From assembly GCA_029212925.1 (NCBI GenBank), contig JARGOB010000008.1, positions 62,001 to 126,000 of the forward strand: a DNA stretch of 64,000 nt, given 5' to 3'. Source of the DNA: Coxiellaceae bacterium. Its GTDB lineage: Bacteria; Pseudomonadota; Gammaproteobacteria; Coxiellales; Coxiellaceae. The notes under the pieces were generated by a model. It had not been told where the DNA came from, ran no database searches, and saw only the letters and a list, made by a program, of their open reading frames with translations. Shown piece after piece: positions 8,839 to 20,785 of this stretch. Position 1 is the first letter of the stretch. Each line of letters opens with the position of its first letter. Made by a program: the position numbers and the translations under genes.

Positions 8839-9354
8839 TTACTGGTTACCTCTGGGTGAGGGTGTGCTTGGTGCTGCTGTTGGTTCATCATCATTATCTT
8901 GATGAGCGATTGGTAAAGTCGCAGTGCTGCCAAATATGCTGCCAACTACTAAACTGGATGGTGTTGCCGGTGAATCCGTGGGAGGCGAGGTGATGTCGAT
9001 TGTCCTCACTATTTCAAAATGTAAACCAGCTTGTGGTTGTTCTTGGGCCAAGTATGCATGTTCTGATGTCTCATCACCGTCCATGAATATAAATAACTGT
9101 TGTCCATCGGGAATTGTTCCGCCAGGCTGTTCGCTTTCGATCCGAGCAATTAATGCTTCAGTTGCTTCGTTTGCTTCTGTTTCATCGTCGGTGTCATAGG
9201 AGTCGCTATCAGAAAGTTCATCGTCAGGTCTAATATAGTAGGTAAGGTCATTGAGATGCAGTTCTTGCTCGCCTTGTGCATAAGTTTGCTTTTCTTCTAG
9301 GCGGTACGGATTGGCATTATCCTTATTAACAATAAGTAGTCTATCTCTAGGCAT
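8839..9354 (-). CDS. Unknown acidic protein, possible effector
   Basis: A 171-residue soluble protein with no recognised family. It has an acidic Asp/Ser tract (DDELSDSDSYDTDDETEANEA, about residues 44-64), a possible beta segment (GQQLFIFMDGDE) and a Ser/Thr/Pro-rich tail ending in PSPRGNQ. A near-consensus sigma-70 promoter lies at 9398-9427. It is followed by the 288-residue gene in the same direction and probably shares its transcript. Function not deducible. Confidence 0.72.
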   Translation of the reverse strand: MPRDRLLIVNKDNANPYRLEEKQTYAQGEQELHLNDLTYYIRPDDELSDSDSYDTDDETEANEATEALIARIESEQPGGTIPDGQQLFIFMDGDETSEHAYLAQEQPQAGLHFEIVRTIDITSPPTDSPATPSSLVVGSIFGSTATLPIAHQDNDDEPTAAPSTPSPRGNQ

Positions 9355-9397
9355 TGGTACATTCTCTCAGCTATTTATACAGTTAAAATATGGCTGA

Positions 9398-9427
9398 ATT
9401 ATACCAAAAAAAGTACGATATGTACAA
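9398..9427 (-). promoter_or_regulatory. Sigma-70-type promoter for the 8839-9354 gene
   Basis: On the minus strand, TTGTAC (9427-9422) is followed by an 18-bp spacer and a perfect TATAAT (9403-9398), 44 bp before the ATG. Confidence 0.65.
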
Positions 9428-9481
9428 ACTCCTGAGGTTCTTGTAACTTGTTGATGCTGCCTTTAGGGCGGTTGAGTTTTA

Positions 9482-9682
9482 TTAACCTGGGCTGTAGTTT
9501 TTATCTTCAGGAGTATCGGAAGCCTCAGGAGCTGCACCGGTTTTAGCTTCACTTGCGTTGGCTGGATTGATTGATTCGCCGGGATGGAAGATTTGACCGT
9601 CTATAGTAAAGCGAACCGCCCGTGTGTCGCTATGAGCTTGTTTCACTTCCTTAGCTTTTGTTTCGTCAATAAATAATGGCAT
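9482..9682 (-). CDS. Small hypothetical protein
   Basis: The ATG at 9682 is preferred over an upstream start at 9739 because GGGAGA stands directly before it. This gives 66 residues: MPLFIDETKAKEVKQAHSD, then a beta-like VRFTIDGQIFHPGE, and an Ala/Pro/Glu-rich tail ending EDKNYSPG. No family recognised. It is the first of three orphan minus-strand genes between pyrG and gltX. Confidence 0.55.
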   Translation of the reverse strand: MPLFIDETKAKEVKQAHSDTRAVRFTIDGQIFHPGESINPANASEAKTGAAPEASDTPEDKNYSPG

Positions 9683-9810
9683 AAGTCTCCCTAGCTTAGT
9701 CGTATAAACGGTGCTCAGGGTAACAAATAATACAAACAATGAAAATATATCTCTGGAGTGAGGGGGGTGATTCTGGTAGTATTAAATCCCGTTTTTAGGT
9801 AGAAATTTAA

Positions 9811-11487
<1,677 letters not shown>

Positions 11488-11509
11488 TTTTTATGCTGTC
11501 ATCAACTAT

Positions 11510-11589
11510 GTCATTGCGAGGAGCCTGCGACGAAGCAATCTAAGCTTTAATCCTGAGATTGCTTTGCCACTACGTGGCTCGCAATGACG
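11510..11589. repeat. Dispersed palindromic repeat (TCATTGCGAG family)
   Basis: Begins TCATTGCGAGGAGCCTGCGA, continues through CGAAGCAATC, and closes with GGCTCGCAATGAC, so the ends are inverted repeats. The reverse complement of 59254-59340 is nearly identical over the first 55 bp, and a half copy is at 60694-60728. It lies just after pyrG. Confidence 0.9.
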
Positions 11590-11689
11590 GTTTAGTCACT
11601 ACTTACAATCCCGGGTAATATCTGGATTTTTGCTTTTTTTAAATTAAAAGATATACAATGGTGCGTCTTGATAACAACCATGGTTCAGC

Positions 11690-11795
11690 GTAAGGCTGCC
11701 AGGGATACCTTTCTCACGAACGGATGTCCCTATCCTCGTGTTCCTTTACGTCCGTGTACCACACGCCGCTCGTAAGGTACCCCTGGCAGACTTAC
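11690..11795. repeat. 106-bp MITE-like element, copy A
   Basis: A 106-bp element with imperfect terminal inverted repeats of about 24 bp (GTAAGGCTGCCAGGGATACC at the left; complement of the right end GTAAGTCTGCCAGGGGTACC). A second copy of equal length lies in reverse orientation at 16577-16682. It has no coding capacity and sits upstream of traT. Confidence 0.88.
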
Positions 11796-11843
11796 TGACT
11801 ATGGCAGTTATTCTATCAATGAATTAGCGAAGAGATAAAAACT

Positions 11844-12590
11844 ATGATAAATCGTTGGGTGCGAACTACTGTTGTTTTATTTACGGCATTTGCTGTGATG
11901 ATATTATCCGGTTGTGCAGCAACACAATTAGCCATTAGCAAGCGAGATCTTTCGGTGAGCACCAAAACCAGTGCATCGATATTTTTAGATCCGGTACCTG
12001 ACAGTCAAAAAGTGGTGTACGTGCAAATACGTAATACATCCGGTGTATCGAATTTCAATATTCGTAATGCGCTTATCACGCAATTGCATCAAAGAGGTTA
12101 TAAAACCACGCGCCACCTGAATCGTGCGCACTATATGATTCAAGCCAATGTGTTAAGGGTGAAGGCAGTCTCAAAAACAGCGGCACGTGCCGTAATGGGC
12201 AGTGGTTTTGGTAGTGCATTAGTGGGGGGTGGTTTAGGTGCTGCCACCGGTGCGATTGCTGGTGCCAGCAGTGCTGGCATTTGGGGTATGGGATTGGTCG
12301 GTGCAGCAGCGGGTGCATTAGTTGATAACATGGTGAAGGATGTGAATATTGTGGCTGTTGTTGATGTGCAAATCAGTGAGCGTTCTGAGCAGGCCATTCG
12401 ACAACATCAACGTTCGCGATTGCAGCAAGGCACTAGCAGTGTCACAACGCAACAGGCTAACAATAAAGTGCATTGGCAGCGTTATCGTACGCGTGTTGTT
12501 AGTCGTGCTGAAAAAGTGAATTTGCATTATTCGCAAGCGCGCGGTCCATTAGAAAGAAGTATTGGCTCTGCTATTGCCGGTTTCTTCTAA
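11844..12590 (+). CDS. traT: TraT-like outer-membrane lipoprotein (complement resistance/surface exclusion)
   Basis: A 248-residue lipoprotein. The signal peptide ends in a lipobox (ILSGC at about residues 21-25). The whole length aligns with F-plasmid TraT as I recall it: CAATQLAISKRDLSVSTK, VYVQIRNTSG, HYMIQANVLR, a glycine-rich central segment (GSGFGSALVGGGLGAATGA), VDVQISER, QGTSS and RTRVVSRAEKVNL. TraT forms an outer-membrane oligomer giving surface exclusion and serum resistance in plasmid-bearing enterobacteria. Here no conjugation genes surround it and it sits alone between repeats, so a chromosomal serum-resistance or envelope role is more likely. Confidence 0.92.
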   Translation: MINRWVRTTVVLFTAFAVMILSGCAATQLAISKRDLSVSTKTSASIFLDPVPDSQKVVYVQIRNTSGVSNFNIRNALITQLHQRGYKTTRHLNRAHYMIQANVLRVKAVSKTAARAVMGSGFGSALVGGGLGAATGAIAGASSAGIWGMGLVGAAAGALVDNMVKDVNIVAVVDVQISERSEQAIRQHQRSRLQQGTSSVTTQQANNKVHWQRYRTRVVSRAEKVNLHYSQARGPLERSIGSAIAGFF

Positions 12591-12607
12591 TCTCGTCATC
12601 AAATCAA

Positions 12608-14242
12608 CTAGGCAAAAGGGCTGGGTGACGGTGGTGGTTCAGGAGTGGGTGCAATTTGACGCCCGCGTGATTTTCTGCCGCTGATACTAGGCCGCTGTGC
12701 TTGCGTTACCGCTGGCTGATTGTCAAACGGAAGTGCGTCGAAAAAATGCGGTGGAGGAGGTTGGTCTTCCGAAGTAGGGCTGTGTTGTGGTGTTTGGTCA
12801 TAGGCGTGTGTTTTAGCTTCGGTGTGAACGAGTGTGTCAGTGTCGGTTTCAACCACAACGCTTTGTAAGGGTTGGGTGTCGAGGTTCTCAAAGAGCAATG
12901 TATCTTCTCGTTGCAGTAATTGCAGTGCATGGCGAATATCCATGCGGTGCGGATCGATATCTTTGGGTTTTGTGTTATTGGATGAGTCAAGAATCATGGC
13001 TTGAAGGTGTGACCACAACATGAAAATAAAGGCGGTTGATAATGCGCCGGGCACAACGCGGCCGTAATTGCCAAGATATGAAATATAGCCTTGCGAATAA
13101 GTGTGTTGACCTACTAAGCGAAAGCTGGGGCTGGTTAAGTAACTACTCACACAGGCAGCTACCGTTAAAAATGAATACTTGGCTGCTTTTAGTTTGCTGC
13201 CTTGCGTCGCATGTTGAATGCAATCGAGTGTGGTATTAATTAATAATTTTGGTAGTTGGTATGCATTGACGGAATAGAAAAACCAAGTTAGTGCTGTCGA
13301 AAAACCGCCAAAACCAAATGAGGCGGCATTTTTATAATCGTAGTCTTTACCAATATTTACATTAAACAATAATTCGGCACCTTGTACACACTCGGGCATA
13401 AAGCCTGCAAAAATTGGTACGAGTAAGAATGCGACTAGAGAGCAGCCCAAGACTTTGGGTGCGGTATGCAGTAAGTGGTGTTGCTTATTATTTTTTGGCA
13501 GATGTTCCCACTGCGTATCCACTACATGCAATAAAGAGTGTAATGCTTGCTCTGTGCTAGTGCTATCGACAATAGCTATTTGTGGACCCGTATTGCTATC
13601 TAATTGTTCTAGCTTATGGATATAGAGCTTTTTGAGTTTCAGGTTTTTATTGAGTTGCTCGTCGATAAAATATTGTATGCTTAAAAAGCGTGACGCGTAA
13701 TGAATGGAAAAGCTTAAAATACCACCGCTAAATTCACCAGCGACGCCCATAAATGCAAAAGATTTACTGCCGATTTCGGCAAAAATTAAACTGGTTGCTA
13801 AAGACCATAGACAAAAACCTACATCTATTGGCCAGCGCTTCATGGCCGTATTGATCTTTTTTATTTCTCTTTGGGTTTTTGGCTTTGTTTTATGATGACG
13901 AGTATAGAAGTCGTATGGCACAGTGAATAATTTAGCTGATGAAGTAACCGAAGGCCATAGATACAAGCGGTTTAAAAAACCTAATACGCCAGCGGAGGTA
14001 GCTAAAGTAATGGCCATCGCGAAGTGGTCAAAGGTTTTTGTTTTGCTGAAAAAACCTTTCAAATCTTGCAGTGAGCCAATGTGCGCGGCGTTGTTTGATT
14101 TGGACGAAGCGGAAGCGAGCATATTCAGAAAAATAATCGGTGAGGCGACACATAAGCTTGCCATGACATTGGTGATGGATAGGCAGTGTTGACGATGGCT
14201 TTTTTTATTAAGGGTATTCGGTGGTGTGATGGGTATGCTCAT
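12608..14242 (-). CDS. Large polytopic membrane protein with Pro-rich C-terminal tail
   Basis: A 544-residue protein of unrecognised family. It has several hydrophobic stretches (about residues 25-45, 72-95, 140-190, 265-285, 310-330, 350-370 and 395-415). A soluble Asp/Gln-rich C-terminal region of about 110 residues follows, ending in a polyproline tail (EDQPPPPHFFDALPF, then TPEPPPSPSPFA). There is no N-terminal signal of secreted type. The Pro-rich tail suggests interaction with SH3/WW-like domains or disorder. It separates pyrG and kdsA, so it is an insertion in a conserved gene order. Function unknown. Confidence 0.75.
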   Translation of the reverse strand: MSIPITPPNTLNKKSHRQHCLSITNVMASLCVASPIIFLNMLASASSKSNNAAHIGSLQDLKGFFSKTKTFDHFAMAITLATSAGVLGFLNRLYLWPSVTSSAKLFTVPYDFYTRHHKTKPKTQREIKKINTAMKRWPIDVGFCLWSLATSLIFAEIGSKSFAFMGVAGEFSGGILSFSIHYASRFLSIQYFIDEQLNKNLKLKKLYIHKLEQLDSNTGPQIAIVDSTSTEQALHSLLHVVDTQWEHLPKNNKQHHLLHTAPKVLGCSLVAFLLVPIFAGFMPECVQGAELLFNVNIGKDYDYKNAASFGFGGFSTALTWFFYSVNAYQLPKLLINTTLDCIQHATQGSKLKAAKYSFLTVAACVSSYLTSPSFRLVGQHTYSQGYISYLGNYGRVVPGALSTAFIFMLWSHLQAMILDSSNNTKPKDIDPHRMDIRHALQLLQREDTLLFENLDTQPLQSVVVETDTDTLVHTEAKTHAYDQTPQHSPTSEDQPPPPHFFDALPFDNQPAVTQAQRPSISGRKSRGRQIAPTPEPPPSPSPFA

Positions 14243-14390
14243 GGTGTGTTTCGCTATGTGCTATTTAATATTTTGTGGATCATTGTACGTATTTTTTGCT
14301 CAGTATAAAAATTAACGATTCTGATGTCTACACAGTATTTAATTAAATAGTGGTCTCAATACAAACAAAACGTACATTGGCAGGTGTGAC

Positions 14391-14419
14391 TTGGCACTTT
14401 GCGGTTAAACGCATACAAT
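14391..14419 (+). promoter_or_regulatory. Sigma-70-type promoter for kdsA-eno
   Basis: TTGGCA (14391-14396), a 17-bp spacer and TACAAT (14414-14419), 31 bp before the kdsA start codon. Confidence 0.7.
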
Positions 14420-14450
14420 AGCACTCTTTTCAGATAGCACTAGAGGGTGT

Positions 14451-16516
<2,066 letters not shown>

Positions 16517-16576
16517 GGTGCAAATGAAGCATTGCGATATAGTTTATGATTTATTTTGGAATAACTGCAAAATTGA

Positions 16577-16682
16577 GTAAGACTGACAGGGGTACATTTC
16601 GAGCGGCGTGTGGTACATGGAAGTAAAGGAACACGAAGGCAGGGATGCCTGTTCGGGAGAAAGGTATCCCTGGCAGGCTTAC
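16577..16682. repeat. 106-bp MITE-like element, copy B (inverted)
   Basis: The reverse complement matches copy A at 11690-11795 over the full 106 bp with scattered substitutions; both ends end in GTAAG. It lies between eno and ftsB, 104 bp before the ftsB start. Confidence 0.88.
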
Positions 16683-16786
16683 GAAGAGCTCAGTCAGTTA
16701 TTCAAGAATGGTATTAGTTAACTGATATAGTAATGGTGAATACTTATGCTATATTGTTGAATAATAAGGGAACCTTGGGGAGCGCG

Positions 16787-17062
16787 ATGAAGCCAGTCAT
16801 CATAATCTTATTGGCATTGTTCGGTTTGCTGCAGTATGAATTGTGGTTTTCAACCGGTGGGTTGCAAGCTATATGGCAACTGAAACAACAGGTGTCGCAA
16901 CAACAGGCCACTAACCTTCAATCCAAATTAACTAATCAAGCACTGCTGGCTGATATTCGTGATTTAAAAAGCGGTAATGAAGCGATTCAGGAACGGGCGC
17001 GGAATAATCTGGGTATGATTCAGCAAGGTGAGACGTTCTATCAGGTTGTCGATAAAACTTAA
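16787..17062 (+). CDS. ftsB: Cell division protein FtsB
   Basis: The ATG at 16787 (after TTGGGGAGCGC) gives 91 residues; an upstream start at 16733 would add an unlikely non-membrane extension. It has one N-terminal transmembrane helix (PVIIILLALFGLLQYELWF), a periplasmic coiled coil (QLKQQVSQQQATNLQSK) and the conserved ERARNNLGMIQQGETFYQ end. FtsB works with FtsL and FtsQ in the divisome. The eno-ftsB order is the usual gammaproteobacterial one, but the ispD that normally follows is absent here. Confidence 0.93.
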   Translation: MKPVIIILLALFGLLQYELWFSTGGLQAIWQLKQQVSQQQATNLQSKLTNQALLADIRDLKSGNEAIQERARNNLGMIQQGETFYQVVDKT

Positions 17063-17071
17063 GTTTGATAT

Positions 17072-17686
17072 TTACATGCTCAGCTGCATTGGCTCGGCTT
17101 CAGGCTCAGGTATCGCATCAAAAAAATTTAATCTATAACTATAGTGACTTTCAAATGCCTCTTTGAGGTTGACTAGCGTGTTGGGTAAATCCAAATCGAT
17201 CTGATTTATATTAATGCTGTGTTCATTGCTAAAGCAGAATTTTATAAAGGCATGCGCTTGGTGGTTAAACGCACTATTGCGCTCTTCGTTGCCGGGGTCG
17301 AAATGTCGCATAGCAAGTTGAGCGATAGTCATTTTGATCTGAGTGTGGTTGTCGTATGCATTGAGCTTTTCTTCCGTAGTGCAGCGATCGATAGCCGTCT
17401 TCAAGGCGGCAGGAACGCTAGCAGGTGTAGCAGTAATGAGTTTTTCTAGATGAAATAACAGCATGCAATACTGTAACTGTTGTGCAAGCGTATAGTGATT
17501 AAGCGTTGCGCTAACCGCGATAAATAAAATGTACTGGGTTTCATGTTCGATTAAGCGCAGTATACCAAGTTCCGTGAGCGCCTCTAAATTAGCATCCACT
17601 GCTGAGTTGTCGCTTAGTAAGCCACCAAAGGCGTCGTATTTGCTTTCGAATCGAAAGTCATGGGTTGGTTCATCCATTGAGCGCAC
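17072..17686 (-). CDS. Unknown alpha-helical protein, possible effector
   Basis: A 204-residue soluble, mostly helical protein with no recognised family. The GTG start at 17686 is chosen because GGGAGAG stands 5-6 bp before it. The C-terminus is acidic followed by a short hydrophobic end (PEPEAEPMQLSM), the arrangement seen in Dot/Icm-type secretion signals. It lies 30 bp downstream of the phosphatidylinositol-synthase-like gene on the same strand, so the two may be co-transcribed. Confidence 0.7.
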   Translation of the reverse strand: MRSMDEPTHDFRFESKYDAFGGLLSDNSAVDANLEALTELGILRLIEHETQYILFIAVSATLNHYTLAQQLQYCMLLFHLEKLITATPASVPAALKTAIDRCTTEEKLNAYDNHTQIKMTIAQLAMRHFDPGNEERNSAFNHQAHAFIKFCFSNEHSININQIDLDLPNTLVNLKEAFESHYSYRLNFFDAIPEPEAEPMQLSM

Positions 17687-17716
17687 GGTATCTCTCCCTT
17701 GATTGTAAGTGAGCTC

Positions 17717-18316
17717 CTACTCACTGTGATTTAGATCAACACAAGCAACATAGAATTGCAATAAGTGAATAATGGTTTTTAGTAAAAACCCTGGCGCAAA
17801 TATTACTAATGGTAAAATTAGCCAATTACTGGGCACAAATGCATAAAGGTATAGGCTGGCTAACCAGGCGTCGTGACAAAAGCATAAGCTAAATAGCGCG
17901 GCGCGGTTTCCATAATAAATATGCAATAGGCGGTTGTTTACCTTTAGGGCGTGCTTGTGATTTTTTCCGCCCATAATAGAGGTTCTGTAAAGGTGCATGT
18001 AATGACTGCCAAGATCAATGATCATCAATACGCAAAAAAACAGCCAGTAGTTAGTGTATAGGCGCGCTAATATTAATAGCAGTGCGGCGGTAATCACGCG
18101 ATCGATCATGAAGTCGAGTGCCATGCCGAGATGGGTTTGCTGGTTGAGTTTTCTAGCCAGGTAGCCATCAAGTGCATCGCAGAGTGCTGCGATGATAAAG
18201 CAGCTCAGCGCTAGTAGGGGGGCGGTAAAGGCGCTGACCAAAAATATAGCGAAAAGCACTAAACGTAAATAGTCAATGAGGTTAGGCCAAGATAAATAAG
18301 CAGGTTTGTTGTTCAA
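17717..18316 (-). CDS. Eukaryotic-type phosphatidylinositol synthase-like CDP-alcohol phosphatidyltransferase
   Basis: A 199-residue membrane enzyme. The complete CDP-alcohol phosphotransferase motif is present: Asp47, Asp50, Gly51, Ala54, Arg55, Gly64, Asp68 and Asp72 in DALDGYLAR and LGMALDFMIDR. Beyond the motif it resembles animal/fungal CDP-diacylglycerol-inositol transferase (PIS/CDIPT) as I recall it: LCDALDGYLARKLNQQTHLG, then DLGSHYMHLYRT, GGKNHKH and HIYYGNRAALFSLC. Bacterial PgsA and PssA lack these later blocks. The start is TTG at 18316 after AGGGAAAC. It would join CDP-diacylglycerol and probably inositol in the inner membrane. Acquisition from a eukaryote is inferred. Confidence 0.8.
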   Translation of the reverse strand: MNNKPAYLSWPNLIDYLRLVLFAIFLVSAFTAPLLALSCFIIAALCDALDGYLARKLNQQTHLGMALDFMIDRVITAALLLILARLYTNYWLFFCVLMIIDLGSHYMHLYRTSIMGGKNHKHALKVNNRLLHIYYGNRAALFSLCFCHDAWLASLYLYAFVPSNWLILPLVIFAPGFLLKTIIHLLQFYVACVDLNHSE

Positions 18317-18515
18317 TTGTTTCCCTATGTCTTTTATTTTTGTGCTCAGACAGCAAGGATATCAGGTTCTTAGGCAGGAAAAAATATTAGAATTAAGCCA
18401 TGCTCGTATGAGCTTGTAAGCATTTGTCGCTAGTGTATGTTCAAATATTGAAACTTAATTGGCCTTGTGTAACCATACGCCGACAAATGGATACTATAGA
18501 TATATGGATTAACGG

Positions 18516-20588
18516 ATGTTAGCTGCTATTCAGAATTTATTGCAGGCGATTAATCGCCGAGTAGAGGAGTCAGGCGCTCAGTATAAAGCGTATGGCATCT
18601 TTGGCTTGTTTACGTTTCCGGTATACTACTTTATTTGGTTGTATTTTGATGTGCAGTCTTACGAGAATTTATGGCTGCGTATTACGTGTACGCTGCTATG
18701 TTTATTTCTGGTGCTACATGATTATTGGCCTAAAAAATTAAAATCTTATCTGCCAGTTTATTGGTACTTTACACTCTTTTTTACGTTGCCGTTTTTCTTT
18801 ACTTATATGTTGCTCATGAACCATGGTTCTTTGATGTGGATCACCCATACCATTGTTATCGTATTTTTTACCTTATTATTAATCGACTGGTGGAGTACAG
18901 TAGTCTTATTGTTTACAGGTTCGTTGTTAGCCTTTGTTGTGGCTTCACAACAAGACAGCTTTTTATGGGTATCGAACTTCGACACTATTGGTTTTATGAT
19001 GACTTATGTGGTGTCTATTTTGATTGGTTTGATTTTTTCGCGCAATAAGGCGGTCATTGAAAAAATTAAACGCCGTGCTATTGAGGTTGAAGCCAACAGT
19101 AAAGCACGCTCCGAATTAATCGCTAATATGAATCATGACATACGTACTCCGATTACTGGCATTTTAGGGTTGGCGCAATCATTTCGTGACACAGCAAATT
19201 CAGATAAACAATCTAATGATGCTGATTTATTGATTCGGACAACAGAAGAGTTATTAACGCTACTGAATGAAGTAATTGAAATTGTAGATATTGAAAATGG
19301 CCCATTGGAGCAGCGTCAGGAGGCGTTTTCTATCCGTGATATTGTTGAGCATAACATTGCTTTAATTCATTCTGCTATAAATCATAAGCTGTTGGATTTG
19401 CATACGGAAGTGGGCAGTACCGTGCCGGCTTATGTGTGGGGTAACCGCATTTACATGGATAGAATTTTATTAAATTTATTGGGTAATGCGGTCAAATTTA
19501 CAGAGAAGGGTATTATACGTTTAGAAGTACATGTGTTGCGGTTCGATAAGAAATCGGTATGGATTGAATTTGAATTAAGTGACACAGGCATTGGTATTTC
19601 GGAAAATCAGTTTGAGAAAATCTTTGAGCGTTTTTCGCGTATTTCACCGTCATATAAGGGCATATATAAAGGCAACGGATTGGGTTTGTTTATGGTGAAG
19701 CGCTATATAGAATCCATGAAAGGCAGTATCGATGTGTCGAGTCAAGAGGGTAAGGGCAGTAAATTTACTGTGCGTGTACCGTTTTTAGTGGCTGAAAAAT
19801 CGGTTACACCACTGCGGTTGTCTCAGGCGGCCACAGAAAAAAATGTGTTTATACCACCAGAGCATTTTGCTACTGTTCTGGTGGTTGAAGATAATATGCT
19901 AGCGGGGCGGATGGTCAAAGAATTGTTGACTAAGCATGGGTGTCAGGTTGAGTTAGCTCGCACAGGTGTTAGTGCTTTATCGATGGCAAAGCATAAGCGT
20001 TACGATTTGGTATTAATGGATGTGGGGTTGCCGGATATTGATGGCATAGAAGTGGTGCGGCGTATCCGCCACCAACAGCCGTGTGCCAATGTGCCTATTG
20101 TCGCGTTGACCGGTCATATGACAGCAGAATTAAAGCAGAATTGTTTGGAGGTGGGTATGCAGGACACGCTATCTAAGCCAGTGTCATTGCAAACAATACA
20201 ACAGTTACTGCATGTTTATTTGAAGGAGAAAGTAACCGTGGATGGAAAAATTAGGCAACAAGCAGTGATTGATATAGATGATGGTGCGCAATTGGCGGGT
20301 GGTAATCGTGAGCATGCTAAGGAAATGATTATAATTTTAGTAAGTAAGTTGCCTTTGGAGCTTGAGCAGCTGCAGTCACTGGCGGGTGAGGGTAAGTTAG
20401 ATATGATGTATGAGTTAGTGCATAAGTTGTATGGCGGTTTATGTTATTGCGGTGTGCCGCAATTGCGAGCAGTAACAAAATGTTTGAAAGATGCATTGCT
20501 TGCAAAAGATCATCAGCAAGTACAAGTGGCGTTGCAAGACTTTGCGTGGGCGGTTGACCAGGTGTGCACGGCAAGCTCATCGTTATAA
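18516..20588 (+). CDS. CqsS/LqsS-like membrane hybrid histidine kinase with REC and Hpt domains
   Basis: A 690-residue sensor. The N-terminal ~175 residues form about six membrane helices. They resemble Vibrio CqsS, the alpha-hydroxyketone receptor, as I recall it: FPVYYFIWLY, QSYENLWLR, YWPKKLKSYLPVYW and LPFFFTYMLLMN. Then come a HisKA domain with phospho-acceptor His207 (NMNHDIRTP), an HATPase domain (LLGNAVKFT, DTGIGI, GNGLGLFMV), a receiver domain with Asp502 (LVLMDVGLPDIDG) and an Hpt domain with His636 (ELVHKLYGGLCYCGVPQL). It could therefore run a full phosphorelay. No CqsA/LqsA-type synthase is in the window. Confidence 0.9.
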   Translation: MLAAIQNLLQAINRRVEESGAQYKAYGIFGLFTFPVYYFIWLYFDVQSYENLWLRITCTLLCLFLVLHDYWPKKLKSYLPVYWYFTLFFTLPFFFTYMLLMNHGSLMWITHTIVIVFFTLLLIDWWSTVVLLFTGSLLAFVVASQQDSFLWVSNFDTIGFMMTYVVSILIGLIFSRNKAVIEKIKRRAIEVEANSKARSELIANMNHDIRTPITGILGLAQSFRDTANSDKQSNDADLLIRTTEELLTLLNEVIEIVDIENGPLEQRQEAFSIRDIVEHNIALIHSAINHKLLDLHTEVGSTVPAYVWGNRIYMDRILLNLLGNAVKFTEKGIIRLEVHVLRFDKKSVWIEFELSDTGIGISENQFEKIFERFSRISPSYKGIYKGNGLGLFMVKRYIESMKGSIDVSSQEGKGSKFTVRVPFLVAEKSVTPLRLSQAATEKNVFIPPEHFATVLVVEDNMLAGRMVKELLTKHGCQVELARTGVSALSMAKHKRYDLVLMDVGLPDIDGIEVVRRIRHQQPCANVPIVALTGHMTAELKQNCLEVGMQDTLSKPVSLQTIQQLLHVYLKEKVTVDGKIRQQAVIDIDDGAQLAGGNREHAKEMIIILVSKLPLELEQLQSLAGEGKLDMMYELVHKLYGGLCYCGVPQLRAVTKCLKDALLAKDHQQVQVALQDFAWAVDQVCTASSSL

Positions 20589-20785
20589 AGCAGCCGTTTA
20601 TAGCATTGATTTCTAGACTAAATAAAGTTTTATTGCTGGAATTAAATATTAGGACGTCTTGTACGTGATCGGCAGAAATGAACGTGATATAATCCTGCCA
20701 TCTTTAAGTCTCATGCAATGGATGCAAAAGTAAATGGCAAGGGAATAGGGACAAATGCATAGACGATTAATCGAGTGGCAAACAC

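Noticed and set aside
11690..11795. 106-bp element as an insertion sequence
   Set aside because: It has terminal inverted repeats but no coding capacity and no transposase nearby; called MITE-like only.
11844..12590. Part of an integrated conjugative plasmid
   Set aside because: No other transfer, replication or integrase gene is visible around traT.
16733..16786. Upstream start for ftsB
   Set aside because: It would put about 18 non-conserved residues before the membrane helix; the ATG at 16787 has a better ribosome site.
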